Assembly (NCBI GenBank): GCA_014529385.2
Contig: CM043961.1
Span: 10,962,478 to 11,026,477 of the forward strand
Source: Adiantum capillus-veneris
Lineage: Eukaryota > Streptophyta > Polypodiopsida > Polypodiales > Pteridaceae
Length of the DNA stretch: 64,000 nucleotides
Reading direction: 5' to 3'
The translations under genes and the position numbers were made by a program. Under the pieces are notes generated by a model. It was not told where the DNA came from, searched no databases, and was given only the letters and a program-made list of their open reading frames with translations. Shown piece after piece: positions 34,227-46,507 of this stretch (the stretch's first letter is position 1; every line of letters begins with the position of its first letter).

Positions 34227-37200
34227 TTACTCTTGGGAAGCATTGTAAGCATTGACAAGGTTTAGGTTATCCTTTAATTGTATGCCTTGCATCCATCTAG
34301 CATCTTCAAAAGGATAATTCTTAAACTTAATAAGATATTGTCGGATAGTCTTACTGCCTCTTAGTACCTTGTCTTCATGTCGGAGAATGGACTCGGGCTG
34401 CAGCACCTCTTCTTGGTCCTCGATCTCCGGTGGGTCTTCACTAGCTGGTTCTTGAGGTGGCTCTCCTTTGTAAGGCTTTAATAGGCTCACATGGAAAGCA
34501 TTGTGTAGGAGCCAATGATTGGGCAACTTGAGTTGATAGGCCATCTCATTGATCGGCCTAAGAATCTGGAAGGGACCATAGTACCTTTTTGCTAACTTAG
34601 CATAGTACTTTTCGTGTCCCGTAGGATTCTTGCCCATCGTGTGCTTTAATCGAGCCTTGGGAAATTTTAATAAGACCCAATCATTTTCTTTAAAGGCTTG
34701 GGCTCTTTTGTGCTTGTCAGCAGCAGCCTTTTGCCTTTGTTGTGAGATAGAGATAGAATCCTTAATCTTTTGAAAATATTCTTGTAGGTCTCGACTATAC
34801 TCATCTGCAGCGAAGATCTTCCCATATACCTTAAGTAGCAGGGGACTTTTTTATCTTCCCTCAATTACCTCGAAAGGTGCTCTTCCTGTGGAAGTATGTA
34901 CAGTGTTATTGTAAGCATACTCCACTAAGGGTAAGTACTTCTCCCATAAGGATCTTTGATCTACCTCCGTTACATAGGCTTTTAGTACATCGAGAATTGT
35001 TAGGTTAGCTATTTCACTTTGGCCATCCGTTTGTGGATGATAGGCTGAAGAGAAGTTTAGTCTTGTCCCTAAATTCTAAAAGAGACCCTTCCAGAAATTA
35101 CTGGTCATTCTAGGATCTCTATCCGACACTATGGACATTGGCAAGCCATGGTACTTGAAAATTTGTGAAATGAAGAGGGTTGCCATTTGATGGGCTTTGA
35201 TAGTCTTTTTGACAGGTATAAAATGAGCTTGTTTACTGAACCTGTCTACTATCGTCCATATTCCCGTATTCCCATGGATAGACTTAGGCAATCCAAAGAT
35301 AAAATCCATGGATATGCTCTCCCATGGTGAATTAGGGATTGGCAAGGGTTGAAGCAATCTAGGTTGCTTCCCTCTATCAAATTTTGTCTTTTGGCATACC
35401 ACACATTTAGAAACATACTCTTGTACATTCACTTTCATGGTAGGCCAATAGAAATATGTTTCAATTCCCTTTAAGGTAGACTGAATCCCTCTATGCCCAG
35501 CATAAGGAGGAGCATGAGATTCATACATTACTTTTTCATGTAGTGAGTTAGTAACGCATAGTCTATTGCCATAGAGAAGATAACCATCTTGTAAAGTAAA
35601 TGGTTCTTCTTTCTTTCCTAATGCAAGGGCTGAAATCACATCTCTAAAATCGGGATCAATAGCATACTCATCTATCATTGAAAATAGATCATTGTGAGTT
35701 GCTATGGAAACCGCATTCACTCTCGGCCATCTTGAGAGTACATCAGCTACTTGATTATGCTTGCCAGCTATGTGAGCAATATGAAAATGAAATTGCAAAA
35801 GGAAATTTTCCCATCTCACTTGTTTGTCAGAGAGCTTGGTCTGCGTCATGAAGTACTTAAGACTTTGGTGATCCGTTTGCAGAATGAAAGGAGTTCCCAA
35901 GAAATAGTGCTTCCATGAGTCTAAGGCATGTAGAACTGCAAGGAGTTCCTTTTCATATATTCCTAGAGCTTGCTCAATAGGGTCGAGCCTTCGACTTTCA
36001 TAGCCTATGGCATGCCCTTCTTGAAGCAAAACAGCTCCAAGGCAATCACCACAAGCATCACATTGGACCTCAAATGGTTTTGAGAGATCCGGTAGTGTAA
36101 GCACATGTTGAGAGATAAGCTTTTTGAAATCATTGTTCTCCTTAGCAGACCATGTATACCTAACGCTTTTCTTTGTTAGGTCATGTAATGGTCCCGCAAT
36201 TTGTGAGAACTTTTCTATGAAGCGTCTATAGTATGCACACATACCTATAAAGCTTCTTAGTTCATGAAGATTCTTTGGTTTAGGCCATCCTTTTATTACC
36301 TCTAACTTTGATGGATCCATTTGGATGCCATCTTGAGAGATAATGTGACCTAAATACTAAATCTCTTGCAAGAAAAATTCACTTTTCTTTCGATTAACAT
36401 AAAGTTTATTCTCTCTTAAAACTTGAAATATTACCTGGAGGTGTTGCTTGTGTTCGTCTAATGAATTAGAGTAGATGATAATATCATCAAAGAATACTCC
36501 AGTGAAGGTTCAGTGAGGCCTGAACAGCTTCTCCATCAAGCGGTTGAATGTGGCTAGTGCATTGGTCAAGCCAAAAGGTATGACAATGTATTCATAAAGA
36601 CCAAATGTGGTGCGAAATGCGGTCTTTACAATGTCTTGATCAACTATCCTTGTTTAATGATAGCCACTTTTTAGGTCAATCCTACTAAAGTAGGTCGATC
36701 CCTGTAGCTTATCAAATAGGTCTTCTACCCGTGGAACGGGAAACCTATTTTTGATAGTGACCCTATTTAGTGCTCTATAGTCGACACACATACGATATGT
36801 GTCATCTTTCTTTTGCACTAATAGCACAGGTGAGCAAAATGGAGATGAGCTAGGCCTAACCATGCCCTTCTCAACTAACTCATGCACTTGCCACATAATC
36901 TCCTCTTGTTGAGCTTGAGAAACTCTATAGGGAGGTTTTTAGGCAGTGAACTTCCTGGAAGAAGTTCAATTGCATGGTCATCATTACCTCGTTTAGGAGG
37001 TAGCTCACAAGGGATGTCGTCAATAAAGACATCTTGAAACCCCTTGAGAAAATTGAATAACTATGATTCCTTTTGGTTGGTTTTATATTCTTTTGCTAAA
37101 GCATTAGGTTCATTTTGAGAATCTTTAACAAAAACCATGTACACGGAAATACAGCTCTTTATTGACTTGTTGAAAGCTGGTGTATGTACAATGGGTATAG

Positions 37201-37635
37201 TGTTACCCATTTCCTTAGCATCTATATACATATTTTTTTCCCTGAACTTAAAGGAGATTCTCCTTTCAGGGAATTTAACATTGGCAGCCAGGCGATCAAA
37301 CCATGGTGCCCCTAGGATTACATCCTCATGTTGAGAGGAGAGATAAAGAAGTCCTCTTTGTCCACATAGCTTTGGACATGAAGCCTCAATTTCCCGATTA
37401 AGGGAGTGGCGGAAGATTTTTGCCCCTTGAAAGCACTATCTGCGGGTAGGACATCTCCCATCTCGTAGGCTTGTATGTCTAGCTTGGTGGCCAACTCTAT
37501 AGATATAAAATTGTGAGTAGAACCAGGGTCAAAGAGAATAAAAGCATCATGTTCTCTTACCTTTCCCCAAGCATGGCATAGAGGAGATCCTTTGTGGTGA
37601 GTTTGGTGAGTCTCCTCCTCTTGGATTTCAACCAA
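34227..37635 (-). pseudogene. pol of element B (protease, RT, RNase H, integrase, chromodomain)
   Basis: The protease motif FDPGSTHNFIS lies near 37520. From 36896 to 34227 a single frame holds RT ([17 protein letters not shown]; the active site reads FFDDI near 36490), RNase H (CDACGDCLGAVLLQ, TDHQSLKYF), integrase (HHCC finger with CVVCQ; MDFIFGLP, SDRDPRM and TDGQSE supplying the catalytic acids) and a chromodomain-like end (EDKVLRGSKT ... FEDARW, about 34390-34290). The frame is broken only by point nonsense codons, among them 36654-36656, 36510-36512 and 35076-35078, plus one near 36355 and one near 34855. At most of these sites a C-to-T change suffices. Between protease and RT there is a frame change. 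Inactive as it stands. Confidence 0.88.
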
Positions 37636-39160
37636 GGTAGTCTAGGAGGATCTTGGCGGTTGTTCTTTTGGGGACAAGCGCGGTACGCATGCCCTTGTTT
37701 GCCACACTTGAACACCAGTTATCCTTGCGATAACGCTCAAGCTCTTCAGGAGAGAGTTTGTTTTTACCTTTGTAAACTCCCTTCTCTTTAGCTTTGTTGG
37801 AGTTTTCCTTAGGAGACTTTTGGACATTGTCCTTCCCCTTAGGCTCGTTGGAACCCTTGTTTTCCGTGGGCTTATTATTTCTTTTAGCCCCCGTTTGGAA
37901 ATTGATTCGAGAGGCCACCATAGTATGGTGTATTACCGCCGATATGGTACGTGGCCTTTGGGAGTTGACATACTCCGTCATTTCTTCGGTTAAGCCCACA
38001 CAAAATTGTTGCTTTTGCTCTCCAAAATCCAACTTTTTGAAGACAATGGCTTTGAGTTGTAGGTCCCAAAACTTGTCTACATATTTGTGGATGGATTCAT
38101 AGGGAGAGAGATTTAAGCTTCTCCATTCGGTGAGTACTTTGTCTTTGGCATCGGTGGCCAAAAACTACTTCATAATGGAAGCTCCTAAAGCTTTCCATGT
38201 TCGTGGAGCTTCATCGTTGGCTTGTAGGCTAGACCACCATTGCCTGGCAGACTTTTGAAAGTGCATAGCTACATGGCATAGCTTAGAGGACTCCATGAAG
38301 CCCTCATCTCCGAACGCCGCATCAAATTGTTGGATAAAGGCCAAGACTTTGTCCGTAGCACCAAAGGTGCCATCATAGGTAAGGAAAGAGATGCTCTTCC
38401 CTCCCTCTTTGAACTTCTTGAGCTTGGATGACCTCTTCCACGCGGCATAGGATTTCCTATGGCCTCTTCTTTTTGCCGGTTCAAAGGTTGCACCATCACT
38501 TTCTTCAGAAGGTGAAGAATTTGAGGAAGGTGGAGAAGAGGGTGACCTCTTTCTCGCCTTTTTCTTGTCTTGATCTTCGTCTTCTTCACCATCACTTTCA
38601 TAAGAGGAAGAGGATGAAGAAGATGGAGAAGAGGGTGTCCTCTTTCTCGCCGTTTTCTTCTCTTGATTTTTGTCATCCCTCTTTGAATTATGGTGTGGAG
38701 AAGGGTGCGATGGTCTTCTCCATTTTGGAGGTGTTGGAGAGCATTTAGCCCGCCGTCTTCGTGGAGCCATCTCCGTCGAGGTGGCGGGAGACTCACTTCT
38801 TTCTCGTTCCTTTGATGGAGGCTCTTGAGTTCTCCTTTGGGAAGGAGATGCATCATCAAGAAGTAAATTCTTGAGCCCTTCGTATGGATTCTCTTCTTCT
38901 TTCCGAATCGGAGAGAGACCTCTTTTGGAAGTCTCACAAGGAGGCTTCCTAGGTGTTCTCTCGTCATGGTGGTGAGCTTGGAGAATCCCATGAGCACGGA
39001 GCTGCCGTTGCACTTCACTTTGGAGAGATGGATTGCCCATGGCTTGTTGAAGCCTAGCAACAAGATAGTTAACAAGCATCGGGGCATCATTAGTAGCTTG
39101 CTCATTAGCAAAATCAAAGTTATCAACATTCATTTCACTCTCTTTACTATTGTCAGCCAT
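37628..39160 (-). pseudogene. gag of element B, one internal stop and frameshifted zinc knuckle
   Basis: Starts MADNSKES and parallels gag of element A: acidic/serine-rich middle (runs of S, K and E), a capsid-like region (SARQWWSSL, LTEWRSLNLSPYESI) and a zinc knuckle. The TAG at 38165-38167 stands where element A has CAA (Gln). Near 37715 the knuckle is out of frame: KCGKQGHAYRAC is readable only in a shifted frame and its first Cys is disrupted. Two lysine/serine-rich segments in the middle look like an internal duplication compared with element A. Confidence 0.88.
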
Positions 39161-39540
39161 TCTAACAACTTTTAGGTGTACTTTGGCACTTCAAGCCCTA
39201 GTTGCTACTCCTCTTTACCCCTTTAGAAAAATCACTCAAGCTACTGTACCCGTGGCTCGAATACCATTAATTGCAAGGAATAGAAGAGAGGGTCGTTCAA
39301 CACCAAAACAGCACTCAAGCTTCTAATAGTTCAATAGTGGTTAAGCCGTAGACAAGCCCCATAGGACTCCACTATTAAGACCAAAGCTCTCAATGGTGAT
39401 GCCCTGTTAACTACACGAAGGCAGGCGCACTGCAAGGCTGAAAATCCCTATTCTACTTACTCACAGGCCATTAATAATACCAATCATTTATAGATAGCTT
39501 GAGGACCTCCCTTCTTGAGCAAGAAAAGACAAACCTTGTG

Positions 39541-39552
39541 CTCTAATACCAA
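39541..39552 (-). other. Primer binding site of element B
   Basis: The minus strand reads TTGGTATTAGAG, the initiator-Met site with one C-to-T change, immediately inside the 5' LTR. Confidence 0.85.
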
Positions 39553-40718
39553 TGTAACATTAAATGTCCTAAATACTTGTGTGTAGCGGAAATTAGCATG
39601 AACATAATGGGCATTTCATTAGAATAGATTCCTAATGAGAATTACAAGAGTGCTTGGGTGGAGAGAGCAACAAAAAGCATAACACCTAGTTAGATAGCAT
39701 GAACAATACTTTCAAAAGAGAGAGAAGTTAAGCTATTGAAAACAGTTGAGGACCGGATTTACATGGAGCCGGTCCCCCCTCCAAAAGGCTTTGTATTATG
39801 GTTTCTCCCATCAAGAGAGACATTGTACAATACAATTCTTTGTTTTCCTTCAAGACTAGCTAGTGCAATGAAGATGAAAGCTTCATGCACCAAGCAAAAC
39901 ACTTCTCAAACACAACATCAATTATCTCCGGTCTCAGACCCAAGACCTCACACACCTTCGAACATGGTGAGAGCTAGCGGGGTATGAGAGTAGATTGAGA
40001 GGAAGAAGGAGTAGTCTTACGAGAAAGATGTACATCTCCTCACATAATCACTCATATTAGCACAGCATAGCTTAGTAATTAGCATGGTAGAGGAGATGAG
40101 CATGCATTGAAGCTTGGCTCTTGGTTGGATTTGCATCACAAAGCCAAGAGTTGTTGGTGTAGGCCTCCCTTCTCACAAGCTTGGAGTAGGTGATAAGCAT
40201 TCCATTAAAGCTTGAGAAGGAGAGAGAGTCTTCTTTACTTCACACATGAGATTGTGTGAGTGTGTGTGTGATAATGCCTTGCAAAAATCATCCCCCTCTC
40301 TCTCTTGGTCGACCCCTCTTGCTATTTGCTCATGCTCCACTCTCATTGGACCTCCCTAGGGCTAGCCAATGATAATTAAACAGTATAAGTGATAGCCTTC
40401 TGACATGTGTCCCCCTTTCCCCTTTTGTGAGAGCTTGATGTGATTAATAAATGCAACTAAACTCTCATTGGACCCCTTTGCCTCCTGGCTAATAGGAATC
40501 AGGTAAGCCATTGGGCTGTTGAATGCTCATTGGACCCCTTGGGAGACTGTCCAATAGTCACCTAGAGAGCTTAATTCTCATTGGTTCTTTTATTAAGTGT
40601 TTTTAAATTAATTAAACTAGATTTACTCTGGCCTAATTCTCATTGGTCCACCTCCAAGGCCATCCAATAGGAATTGGGTACACCTTGTGGGCATCTGGGC
40701 TAGGGAGCTGACATGTGT
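39553..40718 (-). repeat. 5' LTR of element B, truncated in U3
   Basis: About 1166 bp of LTR, matching 30996-32160 of the solo LTR up to the phrase CTGACATGTGTCC. Beyond it the LTR homology stops abruptly and unrelated sequence begins. The hairpin GGACCGG/CCGGTCC is well preserved here (about 39751-39775). Confidence 0.88.
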
Positions 40719-40808
40719 CCCCACCGTAGTGCCTCTTCTTAGCTAGCAACAATGCATCCCATTCGCTTAGCTTTGTCATTTTAATGTTTTGATCTACAAA
40801 TAAAGGTG
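40719..40808. other. Short spacer between two elements
   Basis: Ninety bases of unassigned sequence between the truncated LTR and the ATGAC target duplication of the following element. Confidence 0.5.
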
Positions 40809-40813
40809 ATGAC

Positions 40814-40949
40814 TATTAGAGTTTGGCATCTCAAGTCCCCTGCCGAAAGCGATCCCATTATTTATGTTAGCTTTTAGGTATTCATTTTACTTATTTGTAA
40901 AAGTCTAGGTAGGGTAATTTACTAAGGTGGGAGGTTGATTGGTTCAGGA

Positions 40950-41026
<77 letters not shown>

Positions 41027-42989
41027 CCCCCCCCCTGCCCCCTTGTGCTCTACGCTTCTGCATCGTCGACTTTGACATGGTATGAGAGCCTTCGTGGAGC
41101 AAGGCGACATCGTGAGAAGAAACCCAAAAAGCCCTCAGTCTTTTTCGGCGGTGTCCATCCTCCTCTACCTGGAGGCCTCTTAAAACTCTAGGTGTTATTC
41201 CCTCCAGCATCACCATTCACTTCCCCCATTGCATGCTACATTTTAAAACGTTGAAGCCCTACAACACTTCGGCCCTATCCCTTTCCTGGCCTAGCGTTTT
41301 GAAACGTTGGCCTCACCGGCGCCCTTTTGTGCCATGCCTTTCCTATGCCGCAACGCAACAGCTAGGAAATCTTGATCCGTGTGTTGTCAAACTCTATTCC
41401 CACGCTTACCTTGATGACGATGATGAAGATCTCCTCCTCCCCTTTAGCATCGATGCCTATTGTCACTCCCACCTTGTGACCCAATGTTTTAAAACGATGT
41501 GAGCCAGCAAGGGGTGGGCGATGTGTTGCGAGAGGAGGAACAAAAGTTAGCTGCATGGTGACTTGAAGATAAGGGATTTCAGAGAGTCTTTGTAAAGACG
41601 CCTTACAAAGGCTTTGAAGGGATCTTGATTTCCTTTGGGAGTTGTGTATGAGGCTTGCAAAAGGCCTGAATGGTGTTTTGGAGAGCGATTTTTTTGGAGT
41701 CACCTCCTTGTGCAGAGTTTTGAGAATTGTTTGGGAATTATGTGGCCACCATTTGGGAGGTAGGAAAGAGGATTTAAGGGCGGAGTTGCTTGGTGGACTT
41801 GTTGTGGTAACCACCTACAATGAAAGAAGGAACCCAAAGATTTCTAGATCTTGCAACTTAAGTATGGCCCCCCCTTTCTTGAGCGCCCGCCGTGACGACA
41901 ACAATCAAGACCAACCATCGGCTATGGAAACCGGATCAACCAACGCTCAATTAGTAGTCTATGCTCAACCACAATTCTCAAGGAAACCATCAGCTTGAGA
42001 TTGTGCAGCCAAAATCAAATCCATGAGCTCCCTAGAGGAGGCAAGCTTGACAAGGACGACAGTACCAGCACTCAGTTAGCTACCTTGGTACCCTCGAGGT
42101 CCGACAACCAATGTTATAAATGTGACTTGACGCTTTGCTTGGCTTGGTACTTTGAAGCCAATGACAAAAATAGGAACTCACAAAGAAACAAAGGCAAAGG
42201 CAAGCTAGATAGAGATAACGGTGATAAAGATTTGATAGAGGAGATTGACATGGCACACGTGGTGTCAACCATAGTGGGCCATGACATCAGATTTCTAGTC
42301 AGAGGGCAATTGTAGCCACTAGCTTCAATTAGAGAGAGGCCTGTGAGTGGCTCCTCAAAGGGGCAAGAAGTGCTTCGTATAATTAATTTGGACCCTTGTG
42401 TCGGAGTTCAAGGCATCGGTGTTTGAACCCGTGGGTCGGAGTTCAAGGCACATGCATCTGGTAGGGAACCACCACTTGTATCTAAAACACTATGGATGTG
42501 CACGACAATCCATTGTTGTTCATCGGATTATGAACATGATATGTTCCATAGTTATTATCTTGGAGTATTTTGGAAGTGATGTGTTCATAGTTCACGAATG
42601 GGGATTCTTGAACGTAGTGTAGTCTACAGTTCAATTTTCTGTAAGGCAATTGATGCTCAAGACGGCATTCTTTTAAGGTACAAAGTTGAGGGTAGCAAAT
42701 CCGAGGTGTATTCAGTAGTCTGCAGTTGCTAGGGTGTCCATGTTAGCTTCTTCAACAACTTGGTCTCGCTATCTATTTCCATTATGAGCTATAGAGAGGG
42801 CGTTAGAGTTTTGGCATCTCAAGTCAACTACCCAAAGTGATCCAATTATTTATTTTTTCTTTTAGGTATTTATTTTACTTATTGTCAAAGTTTAGATAGG
42901 GCAATTTATTGAGGTGGATATATATGTGACCCTTTGTCCCCATTGTACATCAGATCAATTATTCATTGCCAAGGTTGATTGGTTAAGGA

Positions 42990-43042
<53 letters not shown>

Positions 43043-43076
43043 TGGTCTCTACACTTTCGCATCGTCGACTTTGACA
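40814..43076 (+). mobile_element. Complete short LTR element (2.26 kb), gag remnant only, ATGAC duplication
   Basis: The 5' LTR is 40814-41077 (264 bp) and the 3' LTR is 42801-43076 (276 bp). ATGAC flanks both ends (40809-40813 and 43077-43081). The primer site TGGTATGAGAGC is at 41078 and a short purine tract (AGAGAGGG) precedes the 3' LTR. The expected LTR start TGTTAGAG appears as TATTAGAG and CGTTAGAG, each one or two transitions away. Both LTRs hold a long (CT)n tract before the shared end TCGTCGACTTTGACA. There is no protease, RT or integrase, so it must have used enzymes from another element. Confidence 0.92.
41230..42315 (+). pseudogene. Internal region with gag-like remnant
   Basis: Several overlapping short frames. 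One (41995-42315) contains CYKCDLTLC followed by a Lys/Asn/Arg/Gly-rich stretch (RNSQRNKGKGK), which resembles a damaged gag zinc knuckle and basic tail. Upstream, TTTTAAAACGTTG-type motifs recur at about 41241, 41297 and 41487. The capsid part cannot be recognised safely. No enzymatic domain is visible. Confidence 0.45.
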
Positions 43077-43081
43077 ATGAC

Positions 43082-44369
43082 ATACATGTGCTCACAGACA
43101 TGTATGTTGACTACTTTAAGCATCTATATTCTTTTCAAGTTGACATTTTTTTTAAAGACCACATGCATGTTTACGTGGTTTTCCTTGCCAAAGAAGTCAC
43201 TAGGTGAAGTATTTCAGGTTTACACTTTCATTTTTACTAGCAAGTATTCCATTCCTTCAGAGTCTCATCAAATGTATATTTTTGTGTTATATAGTAAAAT
43301 TTAGTCACAAGCCATTTTATGGACTGAACCGTATCTATGCCTCATGCATGGGAGACTTAATCCACCAAACTACACATGCATAGAGAAGAAAAATTGAAGT
43401 TTTTGATGAGATAGGATCATCCAAAAAATGTGGAAGTACACTCATATCAATAAGTAAATTAGCCCATTGACCCTATTAACAAGAAAAGTATGATCATATT
43501 GTGGTTCTTTATTTGGGTTGACTTCCTCAAATGGTTTGGCTACACGCTTGTGAATTCTTTCTTGGGTGATAGCTCCAATTATTGTATTTGGCAATGATTC
43601 TTCTTGAAAACATGGCACAATTTATTGGAAATAGGGTTTTTGTCAAATGGACAAATCTCTTTTAGGGTGAAACCATGTTAACTTGTCATGCTTTTTCATG
43701 TCCCGGACACTGCTAACTAGCACAATTTTGACATATGCTAACTAGTACAATAACTTGAGCTACATCTCCAAGATCTATGACATATGATATATCAATAGAA
43801 AGCACTTGAAACAAGGAATCCAAATGTACAACCTCCGACAAATTTTGATATTATTTGTAAAAAATTTACCGGACGCCCAATTTTTCGAAGATGTGCTAAC
43901 TTGAAACTGCTAACTAGCACAAAAAGCGCGACAGGTTAACATGCTTTCACCCTTTAAGCTTAGAACTTCATGAAAACATGACATAATTCATGGGAAATAT
44001 GGTTTTTTTTCGAATATACAAATCTCTTTTAAGCTTAGAAGGACTTCCGTTTGTTGGAGTGTGTTAGCCTTTGAAGAAAGCGATGAAAGATAATGCTCAT
44101 AGAACAAAGTGTTATAAGGGCTTTGAACCTATGTTCAAAACCGTAGATTTCATATGAAAATGCACAAGGAGTGAGTAATGTTGAAGTCCATAGTTGAAGG
44201 CATTCCTTTGATATTAGTTATCAGGATATTTTCAAGTGTATGTTGAAATAAAAAATGCCATGCTTTTGACCTATGGCATTTTTTTTATAAGCAAATGTAT
44301 TATAATCATGATACTTGCACGAAAGAGTCTCATGTGGCTGACAGTATTCGCACAAAGGTGGTGTTAGGG
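43082..44369. repeat. Gene-free interval with local repeats
   Basis: TGCTAACTAG(C/T)ACA recurs at about 43709, 43735 and 43909. The phrase around GAAAACATG(G/A)CA(C/T)AATT...ACAAATCTCTTTTA occurs at about 43607 and 43973. This suggests diverged units about 370 bases apart. No coding. Confidence 0.5.
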
Positions 44370-46507
44370 TAAGCCCAACTTGTGGCACCATGTGGGAAAG
44401 CCCTCTAGCCACTTAGGAAGAGATAAATGATGACATGGTCCAATAGCAAGAGGATACAACCTCTCTAGCCAATGATTGTAAAGCACCAAATTTATATTAT
44501 AAGCTACTTCCAATCAATTAATTGCACTTTGAATCCTATCATTGTGTCTCCCCTCTCTCCCTCTCTCCCTCTCTCTCTCTCACGCTATAATCTTGCTTTT
44601 GGCATGATCTATCCCTAATCACTATCTCTCTAATCTTAACCCTAACCCTAACACCATGGTTGAGTTAAGGCTTCACCCTTCATAGCATAATGTTAATCAT
44701 TGGTGATTAAGGAGTAGTACGCTTCCGCATCGATTAACCCATCAAGTGGTACCAGAGCCAACGGTTCTACACCTAGACTAGTTAATTTTCTCTTAATAAT
44801 CCTACTCTCTAATCACCACTTGGGCACGAGCATGCTCCACTACCCTTTGGTGACTAAGTGAGGAGGAACTCGCATTTGGCATTGTTTTCTTGCATTAGTC
44901 CAACAATGGAGTATTCTAGTGATTTTTCAACTTACTTTGCATTAGCATAATTTTTATCATAGTCATCATCTTTTTGTGCAATTTGTGTGTGTGCAGAGTA
45001 ATTTTTGGTGCCCTTCCATAGATCCGTTAATTGCAAAAATCGCATGTCATCTAGCTCTCTTACTGAGCTCCCAAAGTAGGCCTTTGCCTCAGCTTGCAGC
45101 AGTCGTTAAGCAATTAATTTGAGCATCATTAGCTCACTAATTCCTCCAAATATAGGTGTGTGAAGTATCTTGCTTGTGTGTGAGACACTGCCGAAATCGG
45201 TGTATATTTTTCTAGTTTAGAGTTAATGCACAAGTGGAGCACGTAGTTGATTTGGATAGCACTGTTATTATAGTTTACTCTCCCTGTCAGCTTCCGGTTC
45301 AAGCATTTTCAACGATATTTTCAGGTCTGCATTGTTGTGCAATCTTTTCAAAAGCGGAGCAAATGTATTACATGTGCATGCTACAAATGAAATTACGTAA
45401 TACTTGTCTACAAAGGCACTACGGACATGAGCACAGGTTCTAAACATTGCCCAAAGGAATCCTTCGTGGTAAGACCGCCCATCATGGAAAGCACACACAT
45501 CATAAGCATTGTAATGTATGTGTGTTTTACACCATTGGCCTTGAAGGCCACATTCTCAACAAATCCGACCAATGATTGACATCAACATGAAGATCGCGAC
45601 ATGAAATGACATGAACATGAAGAAGACGACAACATACAAAGCTAACGACATGGAGATGAAGTTAACGACAACAAACAATACAACGTTGCAAATTTGTGTA
45701 GGAAAGAAATTCGTCCAAACTACAAACAACAATAACCATGTGAAGTCGTTTGCACTCATTTGTGTGTGGTGGTACCCTCATTTGTGTCAAGGCAAGCTTT
45801 GTGTGTCTACCTTGTGTTTGAGGGACTTGTGTGCATACCTTTTGTGCCGGGGGAGGATGGTTAAGGTGTAGGGTTTGTTGCACCACAAGACCTATACCGT
45901 GATGTGTGAGGAGAAGTTTGTGCGCCTAGACCAATTGTTAGGGGAGGCAAATTTATGTAACTTCTCCTCGTTTGTGTTTGAGGGGAGACAATTTATGTGA
46001 GTGCAATATTTTTGTATTATGTGCAACAATACCCTTATCTGTGTGAAATTTGTGTCAACCATGTGAACCAAACATATGAAGTCTTTGTAAAACCCCAAGT
46101 TTGGCTTAAGGGGCAAGCCCAACTTGTGGCACTATGTGGGAAAGCCCTCTAACCAACCTAAGAAGAGATAAATGATGAGATGGTCCAATAACAAGACGAT
46201 GCAACCTCTCTAGCCAATAATTGTAAAGCACCAAGCTTATATTAGAAGCTATTTTTTAATCAACAAATTGCACTTTTGAGTCCTCTCTCTCTCTCTCTCT
46301 CTCCTCTTGCTTTTGGCATAACCTAACCCTAATCACCATCTCTCTAACCCTAACCCTAACCCTAACCCTAACCCTAACACCATCTCTCTAACTCTAACTC
46401 TAACCCTAACCTTAACACCATGATTAAGCTAAAATTTCACCCTTCATAGCCTAACGCTAATCATTGGTGACTAGGTAGTACACTTCTACATTGAGACTAA
46501 CCCATCA
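44370..46507 (+). mobile_element. Short non-autonomous LTR element (2.1 kb) with telomere-like LTR arrays
   Basis: The LTRs are 44370-44744 and 46114-46507. They share (T/C)AAGCCCAACTTGTGGC, AAGCACCAA, a CT tract, CTTGCTTTTGGCAT, CCCTAA repeats and the end AACCCATCA. The primer site TGGTACCAGAGC is at 44747. TTAAGGGG precedes the 3' LTR as a polypurine tract. The exact outer ends are uncertain because the usual TG is not preserved, and I found no matching target duplication. The interior (44759-46105) has no recognisable protein domain. Confidence 0.8.
46344..46380 (+). repeat. Telomere-like (CCCTAA)5 array inside an LTR
   Basis: Five perfect CCCTAA units with degenerate neighbours (CTAACT, CTTAAC) before and after. 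The matching place in the 5' LTR (44636-44655) has two units. This is a short interstitial array, not a chromosome end. The six-base unit differs from the common plant seven-base CCCTAAA. Confidence 0.9.

Larger units (their letters stand above)
30689..40718 (-). mobile_element. Ty3/gypsy chromodomain element B, minus strand, 5' LTR truncated
   Basis: Minus-strand order: partial 5' LTR (40718-39553), primer site TTGGTATTAGAG (39552-39541), gag, protease, RT, RNase H, integrase, chromodomain-like tail, polypurine tract (complement of TTACCTCTCTCTTG, 33873-33886), and a 3' LTR from 33872 down to 30689. A solo LTR interrupts the 3' LTR. The 5' LTR lacks roughly its first 420 bp, so no target duplication can be checked. 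The domain order with integrase after RNase H and a chromodomain at the C-terminus defines a chromovirus. Confidence 0.93.

Noticed and set aside
46344-46380. Chromosome end or telomere fusion
   Set aside because: Only five units, located inside an LTR that has a partner copy with two units.
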